From NCBI GenBank assembly GCA_028286605.1, contig JAQBRE010000002.1, positions 62,001 through 126,000 on the forward strand: DNA of 64,000 bases, written 5' to 3'. Positions 7,930 to 15,694 of this stretch are shown here, piece after piece (position 1 is the first letter of the stretch; the number at the start of each line of letters is the position of its first letter). This stretch comes from Parcubacteria group bacterium. Lineage in GTDB: Bacteria > Patescibacteria > Paceibacteria > UBA9973 > UBA2103. A program made the position numbers and the translations under genes. A model generated the notes under the pieces. The model was not told where the DNA came from. It did no database searches and was given only the letters and a program-made list of their open reading frames with translations.

Positions 7930-8679
7930 TTAGTGCGCCGCAGTTCCTGGGGGAACCACGCGATCGGGTGTAACGAAGGCGAACGTGTCCCCTTCTCCCA
8001 CCGCGAAGAGCATGCCATTCGATTCAATGCCTTTTATCTTGCGAGGTTCGAGGTTCGTAACGAAGGCAAGCTGGCGGTTGATAAGATCTTCTGGTTCATT
8101 CACGTATGCACTGATGCCTGAGACGACCTGACGCGGTCCGGCTGCTTCGCCGAAGTCCACGGTGAGTCGCAGGAGCTTGTCTGTTTCCGGAACGCGTTCA
8201 GCGGTACGCACCGTGCCTATCTTCACTTCGATCTTCAGGAACTCATCAATGCTGATCTTCGGTTTTCCTTGCGGCTGAGGTACTTCGGGTACCTGGCGCG
8301 AGAGGAAGCCCGTGAGAATGAGTGCAGCGGCGGAAGAGTCCACGTCAGGGCTGCCTTTCATGCGCACGCCTTCGAAATCACGGCGTGCTTCCTGCGTCGT
8401 GAACATTTCAGGTTCGAAGTGCACAGGCATGCCGCCTTCGGCGAGGTGCGCGGCTACGCCGCGCACCTCTTCCATCACTGCATTATCCTCGCCGTTGAAA
8501 TCCTTCGAGTCCCCCATAACGACGGCCTCGACTTTTTCCTTCGCGATTAGCGCTTTTAGAGAATCAAGCAAGCAACTGTCGTTCAGCATGACGCTGTGCG
8601 GAAAACCCATCGTGCCGGCTTCATCCGAAAGCGCGATACCCACCTTCTTCGTTCCATAATCGATACCCATATATTTCAT
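7930..8679 (-). CDS. RuvX/YqgF nuclease domain fused to a tRNA-binding (EMAP-II/MetRS-beta) domain
   Basis: 249 aa with two domains. Residues 1-135 are RuvX/YqgF: MKYMGIDYGTKKVGIALSDE, VVMGDSKD, and the acidic third motif DVDSSAAALIL; the family resolves Holliday junctions or matures 16S rRNA. Residues about 142-249 are the OB-fold tRNA-binding domain of the MetRS C-terminus/Trbp111: ISIDEFLKIEVKIGTVRTAE, LRLTVDFGE, RQVVSGISAYV, FVTNLEPRKIKGIESNGMLF. No frameshift is needed; a PQPQGKPK linker joins them. Both domains look intact. The fusion would suit an rRNA-processing role for YqgF, but this is inference. It lies just upstream of pilM. Confidence 0.9.
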   Translation of the reverse strand: MKYMGIDYGTKKVGIALSDEAGTMGFPHSVMLNDSCLLDSLKALIAKEKVEAVVMGDSKDFNGEDNAVMEEVRGVAAHLAEGGMPVHFEPEMFTTQEARRDFEGVRMKGSPDVDSSAAALILTGFLSRQVPEVPQPQGKPKISIDEFLKIEVKIGTVRTAERVPETDKLLRLTVDFGEAAGPRQVVSGISAYVNEPEDLINRQLAFVTNLEPRKIKGIESNGMLFAVGEGDTFAFVTPDRVVPPGTAAH

Positions 8680-8715
8680 AGAATCATCCTACCAGACGTG
8701 ATACCATGCCGACAT

Positions 8716-9006
8716 ATGAACACCATAGCTTCCAATCCGATACAGCAGCTCGCTACCCTGGCAGGCGTTTCTCTGCCCGTCATGACCGGCATTCTTGCCG
8801 CCGTCGCCATATGGACGATCATCTGGAAAGGTCTTGGCATGTGGCGTGCCGCACGTAATCATCAGATGGTCTGGTTCCTCGTATTCCTTATCGTTAATGA
8901 CATCGGCATCCTCGAGATAATCTACCTGCTCTGGTTCAGAAGCGACAAAGACGCTATGGTAACTCGGGTCGCCACTGGTTCAGCCGTGGTGCCTGAAGCG
9001 CAGTAG
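8716..9006 (+). CDS. DUF5652 family small membrane protein
   Basis: 96 aa with two membrane helices (about 20-38 and 50-72) separated by GMWRAARNHQMVWFLVFLIV, the conserved loop and second helix of DUF5652 proteins of Parcubacteria. Function unknown. An extended -10 (TGA-TACCAT, 8699-8707) ends 8 nt before ATG 8716. Confidence 0.85.
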   Translation: MNTIASNPIQQLATLAGVSLPVMTGILAAVAIWTIIWKGLGMWRAARNHQMVWFLVFLIVNDIGILEIIYLLWFRSDKDAMVTRVATGSAVVPEAQ

Positions 9007-9018
9007 CAAAAAATAATT

Positions 9019-9105
9019 GGAGGGGTGGCAGAGTGGTCTATTGCACCTGTCTTGAAAACAGGAGTCTCTTTACGGGGACCGCGAGTTCGAATCTCGCCCC
9101 CTCCG
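9019..9105 (+). tRNA. tRNA-Ser(TGA)
   Basis: Acceptor GGAGGGG/CCCCTCC; anticodon loop CTTGAAA between CCTGT and ACAGG; long variable arm; G73; CCA not encoded. Confidence 0.95.
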
Positions 9106-9162
9106 CATCTGAATGTGTTAACGTGCGCGCTCGAAGAGTGCGCACGATGCTATCATTACGTC

Positions 9163-9636
9163 ATGAATCGCACGCCTCTTTATGAGTGGTACGGGACGGA
9201 ATATGTTTTTGAAGAGAAAGGCGCCGACTGGTACTGGGCACTCGGCATCATCGCGCTCGCAGCCGTCGTTGCCTGCGTGCTTTTCAATAACCTTCTGCTC
9301 GGGCTCGTGATACTTGCTGCAGCAGGCACCCTTGCGCTCATGGCAGCGAAGCATCCGCGCACGCACCACTTCATGATCTTCGACACGGGCGTAGGTATTG
9401 ATAACAACTTGTACCTGTATCAAGACATGGTGGACTTCTCAGTCCTTGAATATTTAGACGAAACGCTGCCTCCTGCCCTTTCCATAAAGACGAGCCGCAT
9501 CATGGCGCCGCACATCCTGATTCCTATCGTCGATCATGATCCGGTAGAAATATACGAATACATTTCGCTGCACCTTCCCGAGGGCATGCACGAAAACTCA
9601 CTGATGGACCATTTCATCTCGCTTCTGAAGATTTGA
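9163..9636 (+). CDS. hypothetical membrane protein
   Basis: 157 aa. The N-terminus MNRTPLYEWYGTEYVFEEKG is followed by two close membrane helices (about 26-66, a hairpin around NNLLLG), and then a cytoplasmic domain (FDTGVGIDNNLYLYQDMVDFSVLEYL) that looks like a small beta-rich PH-like domain. Proteins with this layout are common in Parcubacteria and have no assigned function. The extended -10 TGC-TATCAT (9148-9156) ends 6 nt before ATG 9163, so the mRNA is probably leaderless. Confidence 0.8.
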   Translation: MNRTPLYEWYGTEYVFEEKGADWYWALGIIALAAVVACVLFNNLLLGLVILAAAGTLALMAAKHPRTHHFMIFDTGVGIDNNLYLYQDMVDFSVLEYLDETLPPALSIKTSRIMAPHILIPIVDHDPVEIYEYISLHLPEGMHENSLMDHFISLLKI

Positions 9637-9690
9637 TTTGCAAATAGGCCGCGTAAACGATACAGTCAACTTCGTGCGGGGTGCTTAACT

Positions 9691-9765
9691 GCTCCCGTCG
9701 TTCAATGGATAGGACGTATCCTTGCGGAGGATATGATGTAGGTTCGATTCCTACCGGGAGCACCA
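9691..9765 (+). tRNA. tRNA-Arg(GCG)
   Basis: Acceptor GCTCCCG/CGGGAGC; anticodon loop TTGCGGA between TATCC and GGATA; CCA encoded. Most bacteria read CGT/CGC with tRNA-Arg(ACG) modified to inosine; here G34 is encoded. Confidence 0.95.
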
Positions 9766-9770
9766 GTAGC

Positions 9771-9801
9771 AAAAAGCCGCCGATTTCATCGGCGGCTTTT
9801 T
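9771..9801. terminator. bidirectional terminator
   Basis: AAAAAGCCGCCGAT, loop TTC, and its complement ending in GCTTTTT. It separates tRNA-Arg from the convergent minus-strand gene. Confidence 0.88.
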
Positions 9802-9814
9802 GCGTTCGTTCTAA

Positions 9815-10369
9815 TTACTTCGCTGCGATCGAGTTAATGAACGTGTCGGTGATAGTCGTATCGCTCGTCGTACTCTTCAAGAGGAAGTTGTAGGTGCCAT
9901 CGCTTTCCTTGATAGAAAAGAGCTGATAATACGCGAATTGTGCAGATGGCTTCGTGTATGTTTTCACTTCAACGCTTTGTCCTGCGATGGTGCGCGTTCC
10001 GGTCGTGTACGTAAGATCGTTAGAAAGCCCGATCGCTTCATTCTTACTGACGAAGATTACGAGCGAGCCATTCGAGATCTGCATCTGATGCAGCTGATTG
10101 TTCGCGTCAAGGATTTCGTTCACATTCCACTCGGGACGGAGATGAAATGAAACCTTCCAGTTCTTGTCTGCGAAGATACCGCTCGAAGAGACTGAGCTGT
10201 TGGTGAGAACGCCACTTGGAATAAGGCCGGCGGAAGTGCTGCTGCCAATACTAAGAAGTGGCGATGTCACGGATGCAGGAGTGATGGGCGCATGCAATAG
10301 ACCTAGCGTTATGGCTAGCGATGTAAGGGCCGCTGCGAGCTTTGAAAGTATGGTTGAAAGTATCGTCAT
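9815..10369 (-). CDS. exported hypothetical protein
   Basis: 184 aa from ATG 10369 (MTILSTILSKLAAA). A signal peptide or N-terminal anchor (about 5-25) is followed by a Ser/Thr/Pro-rich linker (25-65). A globular domain starts at NWKVSFHLRPEWNVNE and includes LVIFVSKNEAIGLSNDLTY and ends TDTFINSIAAK, a layout reminiscent of small PsbP/Mog1-like lipoproteins in which a sigmoidal beta sheet follows such a start. Family not recognised with certainty. It acts outside the membrane, probably on the cell surface. Confidence 0.7.
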   Translation of the reverse strand: MTILSTILSKLAAALTSLAITLGLLHAPITPASVTSPLLSIGSSTSAGLIPSGVLTNSSVSSSGIFADKNWKVSFHLRPEWNVNEILDANNQLHQMQISNGSLVIFVSKNEAIGLSNDLTYTTGTRTIAGQSVEVKTYTKPSAQFAYYQLFSIKESDGTYNFLLKSTTSDTTITDTFINSIAAK

Positions 10370-10472
10370 GGGGACAGTATACAATAGTGGACGATTTTAG
10401 GCCCTTGACCTTACCAGCCCCGTATACGCACCTCCCTTCTTTTACCGCGGTGCGGCAGGTACATACTTATAG

Positions 10473-10505
10473 GTACAGCGTGCATCACTAACCGTCGCGC
10501 TGTAC
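10473..10505 (+). promoter_or_regulatory. hairpin upstream of the DUF378 gene
   Basis: GTACAGCG and CGCTGTAC, 8 bp with a 17-nt loop, ending 8 nt before ATG 10514. No T tract, so it is not a terminator; it may control translation or protect the 5' end. Confidence 0.35.
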
Positions 10506-10513
10506 ATATTCTC

Positions 10514-10741
10514 ATGAAGATACTTCACGTGATTGCATTCTTGTTAGTCATCGTAGGTGCTCTTAACTGGGGTCTCATCGGCCTCGGCGGATTCATGGGC
10601 TCAGACTGGAACGTGGTGCACATGATCCTTGGCAGCGTGCCAGTCGTTGAATGGATCGTCTACGTATTGGTAGGCCTTTCAGGCATCTGGCTTCTTATCA
10701 CGCACAAGAAGACGTGCATGATGTGTGGCAACCGTTCTTAA
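10514..10741 (+). CDS. DUF378 family small membrane protein
   Basis: 75 aa with two membrane helices and the family signature IVGALNWGLIGL at residues about 13-24. A CxxCG pair near the end (CMMCGNRS) is an addition that could bind metal. Family function unknown. Confidence 0.93.
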   Translation: MKILHVIAFLLVIVGALNWGLIGLGGFMGSDWNVVHMILGSVPVVEWIVYVLVGLSGIWLLITHKKTCMMCGNRS

Positions 10742-10754
10742 GGTATTGGTTCTA

Positions 10755-10795
10755 AAAGAGAAAAGGCCCGAGCTTCGCTCGGGCCTTTTCTCTTT
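10755..10795. terminator. bidirectional terminator
   Basis: AAAGAGAAAAGGCCCGAGC, loop TTC, exact complement; lies between the convergent DUF378 gene and rpsT. Confidence 0.9.
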
Positions 10796-10800
10796 CCTGC

Positions 10801-11073
10801 TTACGCAGCTACCGCTTTCGAACGCTTGAGGGCAAGCGCGAGACGGGACTTCTTGCGAGATGCCGTGTTCTTCTTGATGATGCCGCGCTTCGCTGCCTTA
10901 TCGATAGCCTGATAGGCCAGTGAAAGCGTCGATGCAGTATCTGCAGCGTTCAACGCAATCTGCTTGCGAGTCTCCTTCGTGGTGGTGGTGAGGACACGCT
11001 TGCGACGCACGTTGAATACGTGCTTCTTAAGGGATGCGCGATGCGCCTTCTTTGCATTTGCGGTAATTGCCAT
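10801..11073 (-). CDS. rpsT: 30S ribosomal protein S20
   Basis: 90 aa, strongly basic, three-helix S20 (MAITANAKKAHRASLKKHVF, ending RLALALKRSKAVAA). It binds the 5' domain of 16S rRNA. Length is typical. Divergent from ruvA, with 54 bp between the starts. Confidence 0.95.
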   Translation of the reverse strand: MAITANAKKAHRASLKKHVFNVRRKRVLTTTTKETRKQIALNAADTASTLSLAYQAIDKAAKRGIIKKNTASRKKSRLALALKRSKAVAA

Positions 11074-11112
11074 GTGAGGATGATACTACGCTATTACTCC
11101 CCCGCGCGCAAA

Positions 11113-11121
11113 TGGTACGAT
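11113..11121 (+). promoter_or_regulatory. extended -10 of ruvA
   Basis: TGG-TACGAT, then 6 nt, then the ruvA ATG at 11128: a leaderless promoter. Confidence 0.6.
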
Positions 11122-11127
11122 ACATGC

Positions 11128-11682
11128 ATGATTCGGGAGCTTAGTGGCACCATTATAGGAAGCGAGCCAGGCGGCGTCATCGTTGATGTCGCCGGATTCG
11201 GCATATTCGTGCACCTTTCATCGGCTGCAATGCCTATCGCCGGTGAGAAAGTGAGCCTTAAGACCTATATGGCCTTCCGCCAGGACGGCGTTGAGCTCTA
11301 TGGCTTCACGAGCGAGGAAGATAGGCACTTCTTCGAGCAGCTCCTTACGGTTTCGGGAGTCGGACCAAAGACCGCCCTTTCCATATTCTCGCGCGCCTCG
11401 CGCGAGTCCCTTGAAACCGCCATCGCGACCCGCGACATTTCCTACCTAACGCGTGTCGTCGGCATGGGAAAGAAAGCGGCAGAAAAAATGGTCGTGGAGC
11501 TTTCGGAGAAAGTCACGGTCACCGGCGAGAAGCATGACGGCGATGATGCAGAAGTTTTCGACACCCTTGTAGCGCTCGGATACACGGACCGCGAAGCGCG
11601 CACTGCCCTTTCCGACATCCCGATGCATGTGACCGGCCGTGACGCGCGGCTGAAAGCCGCACTCGCTGGCAAGCAGCGCTAG
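11128..11682 (+). CDS. ruvA: Holliday junction branch migration protein RuvA
   Basis: 184 aa. RuvA tetramers bind the four-way junction and load RuvB. N-terminal OB fold (MIRELSGTIIGSEPGGVIVD), helix-hairpin-helix pair (LLTVSGVGPKTALSIFS and VVGMGKKAAEKMVVEL), and a C-terminal UBA-like domain III (about 140-184) that contacts RuvB. The start at 11128 fits the promoter and the canonical N-terminus. ruvB (22.1 kb) and ruvC (26.1 kb) are in the same window but not in the same operon. Confidence 0.95.
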   Translation: MIRELSGTIIGSEPGGVIVDVAGFGIFVHLSSAAMPIAGEKVSLKTYMAFRQDGVELYGFTSEEDRHFFEQLLTVSGVGPKTALSIFSRASRESLETAIATRDISYLTRVVGMGKKAAEKMVVELSEKVTVTGEKHDGDDAEVFDTLVALGYTDREARTALSDIPMHVTGRDARLKAALAGKQR

Positions 11683-11694
11683 CAAAAGAATCAT

Positions 11695-12984
11695 ATGAGC
11701 GCACTCAAACGATTCATCGAGAACCTGCTTCCCCGTTCGCTTTATCGCGCACTGCTCGCGCCATATCACGCAGCATGGGCATTCGGCAGTGCTGTTCGCT
11801 ACGGCTTCCCTGCAAAGAAACTCATCGTCATCGGCGTTACCGGCACGAAAGGAAAATCATCCGTAACGGAAATGATCACGGCGATTCTCGAAGAGGCCGG
11901 TCACGTAGTGGCCGTATCGAGTACGATTCATTTCAAGACCGGTAAGACAACTCGCCCGAACAAATTCAAGATGACACTTCCGGGTCGCGGTTTCATACAG
12001 AAACTCCTTGCGGAAAGCGTGCACGACGGCGCGACCCACGCGGTGATCGAGCTTACGAGCGAGTCTGCACTGCAGTATCGTCATCTATTCCTTTCATTGA
12101 ACGCGCTCGTCTTCACGAACCTGGAGAAAGAACACATCGAATCGCACGGCGGCATGGAGCAGTATTTTCAGGCGAAGTTCCGTCTTGGTCGTTCGCTCGC
12201 ACGATCGATCAAGCGACCGCGCGCTATTATCGCGAACGAAGAGAGCGAATATGGGAAGCGATTCTTATCGCTTCCCGTCGAGCGTGCAATCCCCTTCTCG
12301 CTTAGCGATGCGCAGAACCTGGACCTCGCCGACAGCCAGACTAGTTTCGATTATGACTCGACGCGCATCACTCTTCCCCATCCGGGCGCTTTCAGCGCCC
12401 GCAACGCGCTCGCCAGCATAAAGACTGCTGCGTTCTTCGGCGTGCCCGTTCCGGTAAGCGCGAAGGCGCTCGCAAAACTCAGTACTATTTCGGGCCGCGC
12501 AGAACGTATCGATGCTGGTCAGGATTTCCTTGCCGTCGTTGATTACGCGCATACGCCAGACTCCCTCATTGCGCTCTACGAGGCGTATCCGGAGCGACGC
12601 AAAGTGTGCGTGCTCGGCAATACGGGCGGGGGCCGTGACACGTGGAAGCGTCCTGAGATGGGTCGTATCGCTGACGAATATTGTGACGAAGTCATTCTTA
12701 CCAACGAAGATCCGTATGACGAAGACCCGCAGGAAATCATGAACGCCATGGCAGCCGGCATGAAACGCGAACCGACGATCATTATGGACAGGCGCGAAGC
12801 GATACATGAAGCGCTCAGCCGCGCGAAGACCAGTGACGTCGTCCTCATCACTGGTAAAGGAACTGACCCGTACATCATGGAAGCGAACGGAAAGAAAACC
12901 GTATGGAGCGATGCGCAGGTCGTCGCTGAAGAACTCGAAAAGCTTGGCACGAAGGCTGCGGGCCCTGCTATCATAGGCACATGA
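11695..12984 (+). CDS. murE: MurE-type Mur ligase lacking the N-terminal domain
   Basis: 429 aa. It ligates an amino acid to UDP-MurNAc-dipeptide in the cytoplasm, using ATP. The central ATPase domain starts almost at once with VIGVTGTKGKSSVTEM (P-loop), followed by the Mur-ligase motifs ELTSESALQ, NLEKEHIESHGG, the VVDYAHTPDSL motif and the C-terminal GNTGGGRDTWKRPEMG. MurE normally has a UDP-binding first domain of about 90 residues, which is missing here, as in several CPR Mur ligases. The position of the DNPR substrate motif reads NEDPYDEDP, so the third amino acid cannot be predicted. It starts 12 bp after ruvA and overlaps the next gene by 4 bp (ATGA). Confidence 0.85.
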   Translation: MSALKRFIENLLPRSLYRALLAPYHAAWAFGSAVRYGFPAKKLIVIGVTGTKGKSSVTEMITAILEEAGHVVAVSSTIHFKTGKTTRPNKFKMTLPGRGFIQKLLAESVHDGATHAVIELTSESALQYRHLFLSLNALVFTNLEKEHIESHGGMEQYFQAKFRLGRSLARSIKRPRAIIANEESEYGKRFLSLPVERAIPFSLSDAQNLDLADSQTSFDYDSTRITLPHPGAFSARNALASIKTAAFFGVPVPVSAKALAKLSTISGRAERIDAGQDFLAVVDYAHTPDSLIALYEAYPERRKVCVLGNTGGGRDTWKRPEMGRIADEYCDEVILTNEDPYDEDPQEIMNAMAAGMKREPTIIMDRREAIHEALSRAKTSDVVLITGKGTDPYIMEANGKKTVWSDAQVVAEELEKLGTKAAGPAIIGT

Positions 12985-13952
12985 GCGACGGCGCATTCAT
13001 CCTCGCAGTATTCTTTTTCTTCTTCGCGGCATGGCTCGCTAGCGGCGGCCCCACGAAGCCGATATCTTTTGCCGGCCCGTATATAACGCCGATTACGTCC
13101 GTGGGAACGATACAGACCGGCTATGGCAGCACCGGCGGAACATCAGGCGGCGGCACGAGCATAAGCGCAGCGCGGTCTACCCTTTCCAATATTCAGAATT
13201 CGCTCGGCGGCCTTAACAAGCAGGTGCAGGACGCGAAACTCTTCGGCACCCCGTCTCCGTACAAAGGCGATGTCACCATCAGTTGGGGCAACAGCCTCGG
13301 CGCGTCTGATCCGAAACAGGAATACATAACGATACGTGCTGCAAGCAATGCTCCGCAGAATCTCAACATCACCGGCTGGAAGCTCGTCGCCGTTTCCAAC
13401 GATCATGTAGCAACCATTCCGCAAGGACAGGAAATATATTCACCAAGCTCAACGGCGACGGCGCCGATCATCCTGCATCCGAATGACACCGCCATCATAA
13501 ATTCCGGCGTGTCGCCGGTCTACGAGTCCTTCAAAGAAAATGAGTGCATGGGCTACTACACGAAGAACGATCAGTTCAACCCTGGTCTCTCACAGACCTG
13601 TCCGAGTCCTATCAATGATTTCAACGCGCACTACACCGGTAATGTCTTCAAGGATGGTGGCTGCCAGCAGCTCATACAGAATACGTATTCCTGCAACATA
13701 CCTGATACGAATAGCGTTTCTTCCGACTGCAACATCTTTATCGAAAATTATCTTAACTATCCGAGCTGCATCGTGAACCATCAAGCCGATGAGCAGTTCT
13801 CCGGAAATGAGTGGCGCATCTACTTGAACCGCGATGTTATTAAAGTTCACAATACTGACACACGCTACTACGGCCCGCTCTGGCAACAGTCGCATGATGC
13901 GATAAAGCTAGAGGATCAGAGCGGGCTGACGGTAGACTTGTACGAGTATTAG
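12981..13952 (+). CDS. membrane-anchored lamin-tail-domain protein
   Basis: 323 aa. One N-terminal membrane helix (about 5-22, LAVFFFFFAAWLASGG), a Gly/Thr/Ser linker, then a helical stretch. From about residue 95 there is a lamin-tail (LTD) fold in pieces: EYITIRAA, NITGWKLVAV, ILHPNDTAIINSG, and the closing SHDAIKLEDQSGLTVDLYEY. Several Cys residues between 180 and 260 could form disulfides outside the membrane. Proteins of this type are widespread in Parcubacteria; the role is unknown and probably structural at the cell surface. Translationally coupled to murE. Confidence 0.78.
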   Translation: MSDGAFILAVFFFFFAAWLASGGPTKPISFAGPYITPITSVGTIQTGYGSTGGTSGGGTSISAARSTLSNIQNSLGGLNKQVQDAKLFGTPSPYKGDVTISWGNSLGASDPKQEYITIRAASNAPQNLNITGWKLVAVSNDHVATIPQGQEIYSPSSTATAPIILHPNDTAIINSGVSPVYESFKENECMGYYTKNDQFNPGLSQTCPSPINDFNAHYTGNVFKDGGCQQLIQNTYSCNIPDTNSVSSDCNIFIENYLNYPSCIVNHQADEQFSGNEWRIYLNRDVIKVHNTDTRYYGPLWQQSHDAIKLEDQSGLTVDLYEY

Positions 13953-14019
13953 TAGACCGCGTTCCGTATTACAGGTATAAAGATACACGTGCGCGGCCTA
14001 CGGCCGCACACTCCACAAA

Positions 14020-14095
14020 CCGCCCATAGCTCAGTTGGTAGAGCAGCTCCCTTTTAAGGAGACGGTCCTTGGTTCAAATCCAAGTGGGCGGACCA
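14020..14095 (+). tRNA. tRNA-Lys(TTT)
   Basis: Acceptor CCGCCCA/TGGGCGG; anticodon loop CTTTTAA between GCTCC and GGAGA (the outermost pair is a G-A mismatch); CCA encoded. Cassette 1 begins 6 bp after it. Confidence 0.95.
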
Positions 14096-14101
14096 CCAGA
14101 A

Positions 14102-14125
14102 GTTCGATCCCTCGTCTGCCAGCAT
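14102..14125 (+). repeat. cassette L end, copy 1
   Basis: GTTCGATCCCT, then CGTCTGCCAGCAT; differs from the L consensus at one inner base and the last base. Confidence 0.7.
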
Positions 14126-14153
14126 TGTAGTCATCAGTTTACTTTCTTGACAA

Positions 14154-14181
14154 AAAATTAGTAATCAGTATTTTGAAGTAA
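14154..14181 (+). promoter_or_regulatory. promoter of the cassette 1 gene
   Basis: TTGACA (14154-14159), 16-bp spacer, TATTTT (14176-14181), followed by the ribosome site GAGGTG before ATG 14201. This -35/-10/SD style differs from the leaderless promoters of the core genes. Confidence 0.5.
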
Positions 14182-14200
14182 GACAACATTGAGGTGAAAC

Positions 14201-14911
14201 ATGCAATTCAGTGACGTGATGCGCGTTATCGGCACGCATTTATCTGTTCCAGAAGTAACGCTCAAAAAAGAGGACCGAACCATTATTCTCATTGGAATGA
14301 TGCACACCGCGCCTGTCAGCTTCTTTACGACTATCAGAGAGCGTCTACTAACGCTTGAGGAAAATGGTTTTCAGGTTCTATACGAGGCCATCGATCCCTC
14401 GTGGCCAGAACCTGTTACTGATGAGCAACGAATGCTGCATGAACATGCATATGAACAGATCAAGGCATGGAAGAACCGTCTACTTGGAATCGGATTTGCA
14501 TATCAATTAGATGAAATCCCAATTCTTGATTCGTGGTACTCTGCTGATTTTTCTTTAGAGGACTGGACTCGCGAGAATCCTACAAGAGGCCCAACACAAG
14601 AATCAGTGGATCGGTTTGAACGTCAACCCCTTGATGCAAATAACTTCATTAAGGATTTGATAGATACTGCTACTCAACTAGAATCCAAGAAATTTTCTTC
14701 ATCTCATCTAGAAAAGTTTGTAACTAGGCGAGATAAGCATGCCAGTAAAATAATCCTCGGTTACGCAGAAAATAAGAACGTGGTTACATTCTGGGGTAGT
14801 GCGCATCTTCCCGGAATAGAATTTCTTCTCGCGGAAGCCGGGTATAAAGCTTTCCACTTAGATTGGATACCGGTATTAGACGTGACGACTTACAAGGCTG
14901 AAAGAGAGTAA
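14201..14911 (+). CDS. TraB/PrgY/GumN (TIKI-like) family protein
   Basis: 236 aa, soluble. It has both family landmarks: the GxxH motif near the start (LIGMMHTAPVSFFTTIRERL), followed by a helix and VLYEAIDPS with a conserved Glu, and the late WGSAHLPGIEFLLAEAGYKA, which matches the G-x-GHLPG motif of TraB/GumN proteins. Members are thought to be metal-dependent hydrolases or peptidases (eukaryotic TIKI cleaves Wnt; TraB/PrgY act on peptide pheromones). It has no signal peptide, so here it is probably cytoplasmic. A good Shine-Dalgarno (GAGGTG) sits 5-10 nt before the ATG. Sole gene of cassette 1. Confidence 0.75.
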   Translation: MQFSDVMRVIGTHLSVPEVTLKKEDRTIILIGMMHTAPVSFFTTIRERLLTLEENGFQVLYEAIDPSWPEPVTDEQRMLHEHAYEQIKAWKNRLLGIGFAYQLDEIPILDSWYSADFSLEDWTRENPTRGPTQESVDRFERQPLDANNFIKDLIDTATQLESKKFSSSHLEKFVTRRDKHASKIILGYAENKNVVTFWGSAHLPGIEFLLAEAGYKAFHLDWIPVLDVTTYKAERE

Positions 14912-14941
14912 TCTCGAGTAAGCCTTTTATTTTGAATAAAA

Positions 14942-14969
14942 GTTCCAACATCGTCCCAGACTGCCAGCA
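14942..14969 (+). repeat. cassette R end, copy 1
   Basis: GTTCCAACATCGTCCC, then AGACTGCCAGCA; ends at the base before the holA stop codon. Confidence 0.7.
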
Positions 14970-15620
14970 CTACAACGAGAGCGCGAAGCGCTCGAGTGCG
15001 CGGTCTAACGGAAGATCACCGGAACGAGAATCGGAAAGAAGCTCGATAAGTGAACGTGAAAGTATGCGTGCTTGGTTTCCAGGCCAGCTGCGGCTTCCCT
15101 TCTGCATGAGGTCTCGCGCTTTCCAGTGAAGAAGGCCGTGAATCATTTCTGATGCGTCGCCTTGGCGACGCGCCTTCTCGATTTCCTGCCAGAGCTTCGG
15201 TCCATTCTTTTCACCGAGCGCGTTCACTAAGCCGCTATTGAATCCGCGTGCTGGTTTCTTATCGAGCGCGTTCACTTCGTACACCTTTTCTGCGTGCGCT
15301 TCGATCTTCTTCACGCGTGCGGCAAGGAGTTTTGGCGCGAGTATCACGACGGCATTCGGCGATGTCGCGAGCGCAGCGAGCGACTCGAGCAATGCTTCAC
15401 CTGCTTCCGTATTAGAAAATGGATCATCAACGAGCACGAGCGTCTTCGAAAAGAAAAGACCCTGTGCCATGAGTGCTTCTTGCAGCGCTTCGGTTGAAAT
15501 AGACTCAGCATCAAGACGTGTGTAATACGCGTCCGGCGCTTTCGTGCGCGCGGCCGTTACCCATTGAAAAGCTTTTGCGCGCACCTTATTCGTATCCGAG
15601 CCATGGAAGAGATAAATCAC
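14970..15620 (-). CDS. holA: DNA polymerase III delta subunit (HolA-like), short form
   Basis: 216 aa, GTG start. The N-terminus MIYLFHGSDTNKVRAKAFQW and LVLVDDPFSNTEAGEALLES match the clamp-loader delta subunit; VVILAPKLL is the core strand. Bacterial HolA is usually about 330-340 aa, so the middle domain is reduced; only about 140 residues of N-domain plus a helical C-terminus (ILSRSLIELLSDSRSGDLPL) remain. Delta opens the DnaN ring; dnaN is in the window at 30.7 kb. Its stop codon abuts the R end of cassette 1. Confidence 0.72.
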   Translation of the reverse strand: MIYLFHGSDTNKVRAKAFQWVTAARTKAPDAYYTRLDAESISTEALQEALMAQGLFFSKTLVLVDDPFSNTEAGEALLESLAALATSPNAVVILAPKLLAARVKKIEAHAEKVYEVNALDKKPARGFNSGLVNALGEKNGPKLWQEIEKARRQGDASEMIHGLLHWKARDLMQKGSRSWPGNQARILSRSLIELLSDSRSGDLPLDRALERFALSL

Positions 15621-15646
15621 TTTCCCATTGTATATCGGATAGAACG

Positions 15647-15672
15647 AAGGCGCTTCGGTTAGGAAGCGCCTT
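15647..15672. terminator. hairpin between holA and the 48-aa ORF
   Basis: AAGGCGCTTC, loop GGTTAG, GAAGCGCCTT, followed by only a few T; a weak terminator for the minus-strand gene at 15695-15841. Confidence 0.55.
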
Positions 15673-15694
15673 CAAGTTTGAAAAGGCATATAGC

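Larger units (their letters stand above)
14102..14969 (+). mobile_element. gene cassette 1 (TraB-like cargo)
   Basis: 868 bp between an L end (14102-14125) and an R end (14942-14969). It holds one gene with its own promoter and no recombinase. The left side is 6 bp after tRNA-Lys. The right end finishes exactly before the stop codon of holA (14970). The interior is visibly more A/T-rich than the neighbours. No target duplication is apparent. Confidence 0.7.

Noticed and set aside
14102..14125. L end as a real tRNA 3' end
   Set aside because: GTTCGATCC looks like a T loop, but no T stem or acceptor partner exists in any of the four copies.
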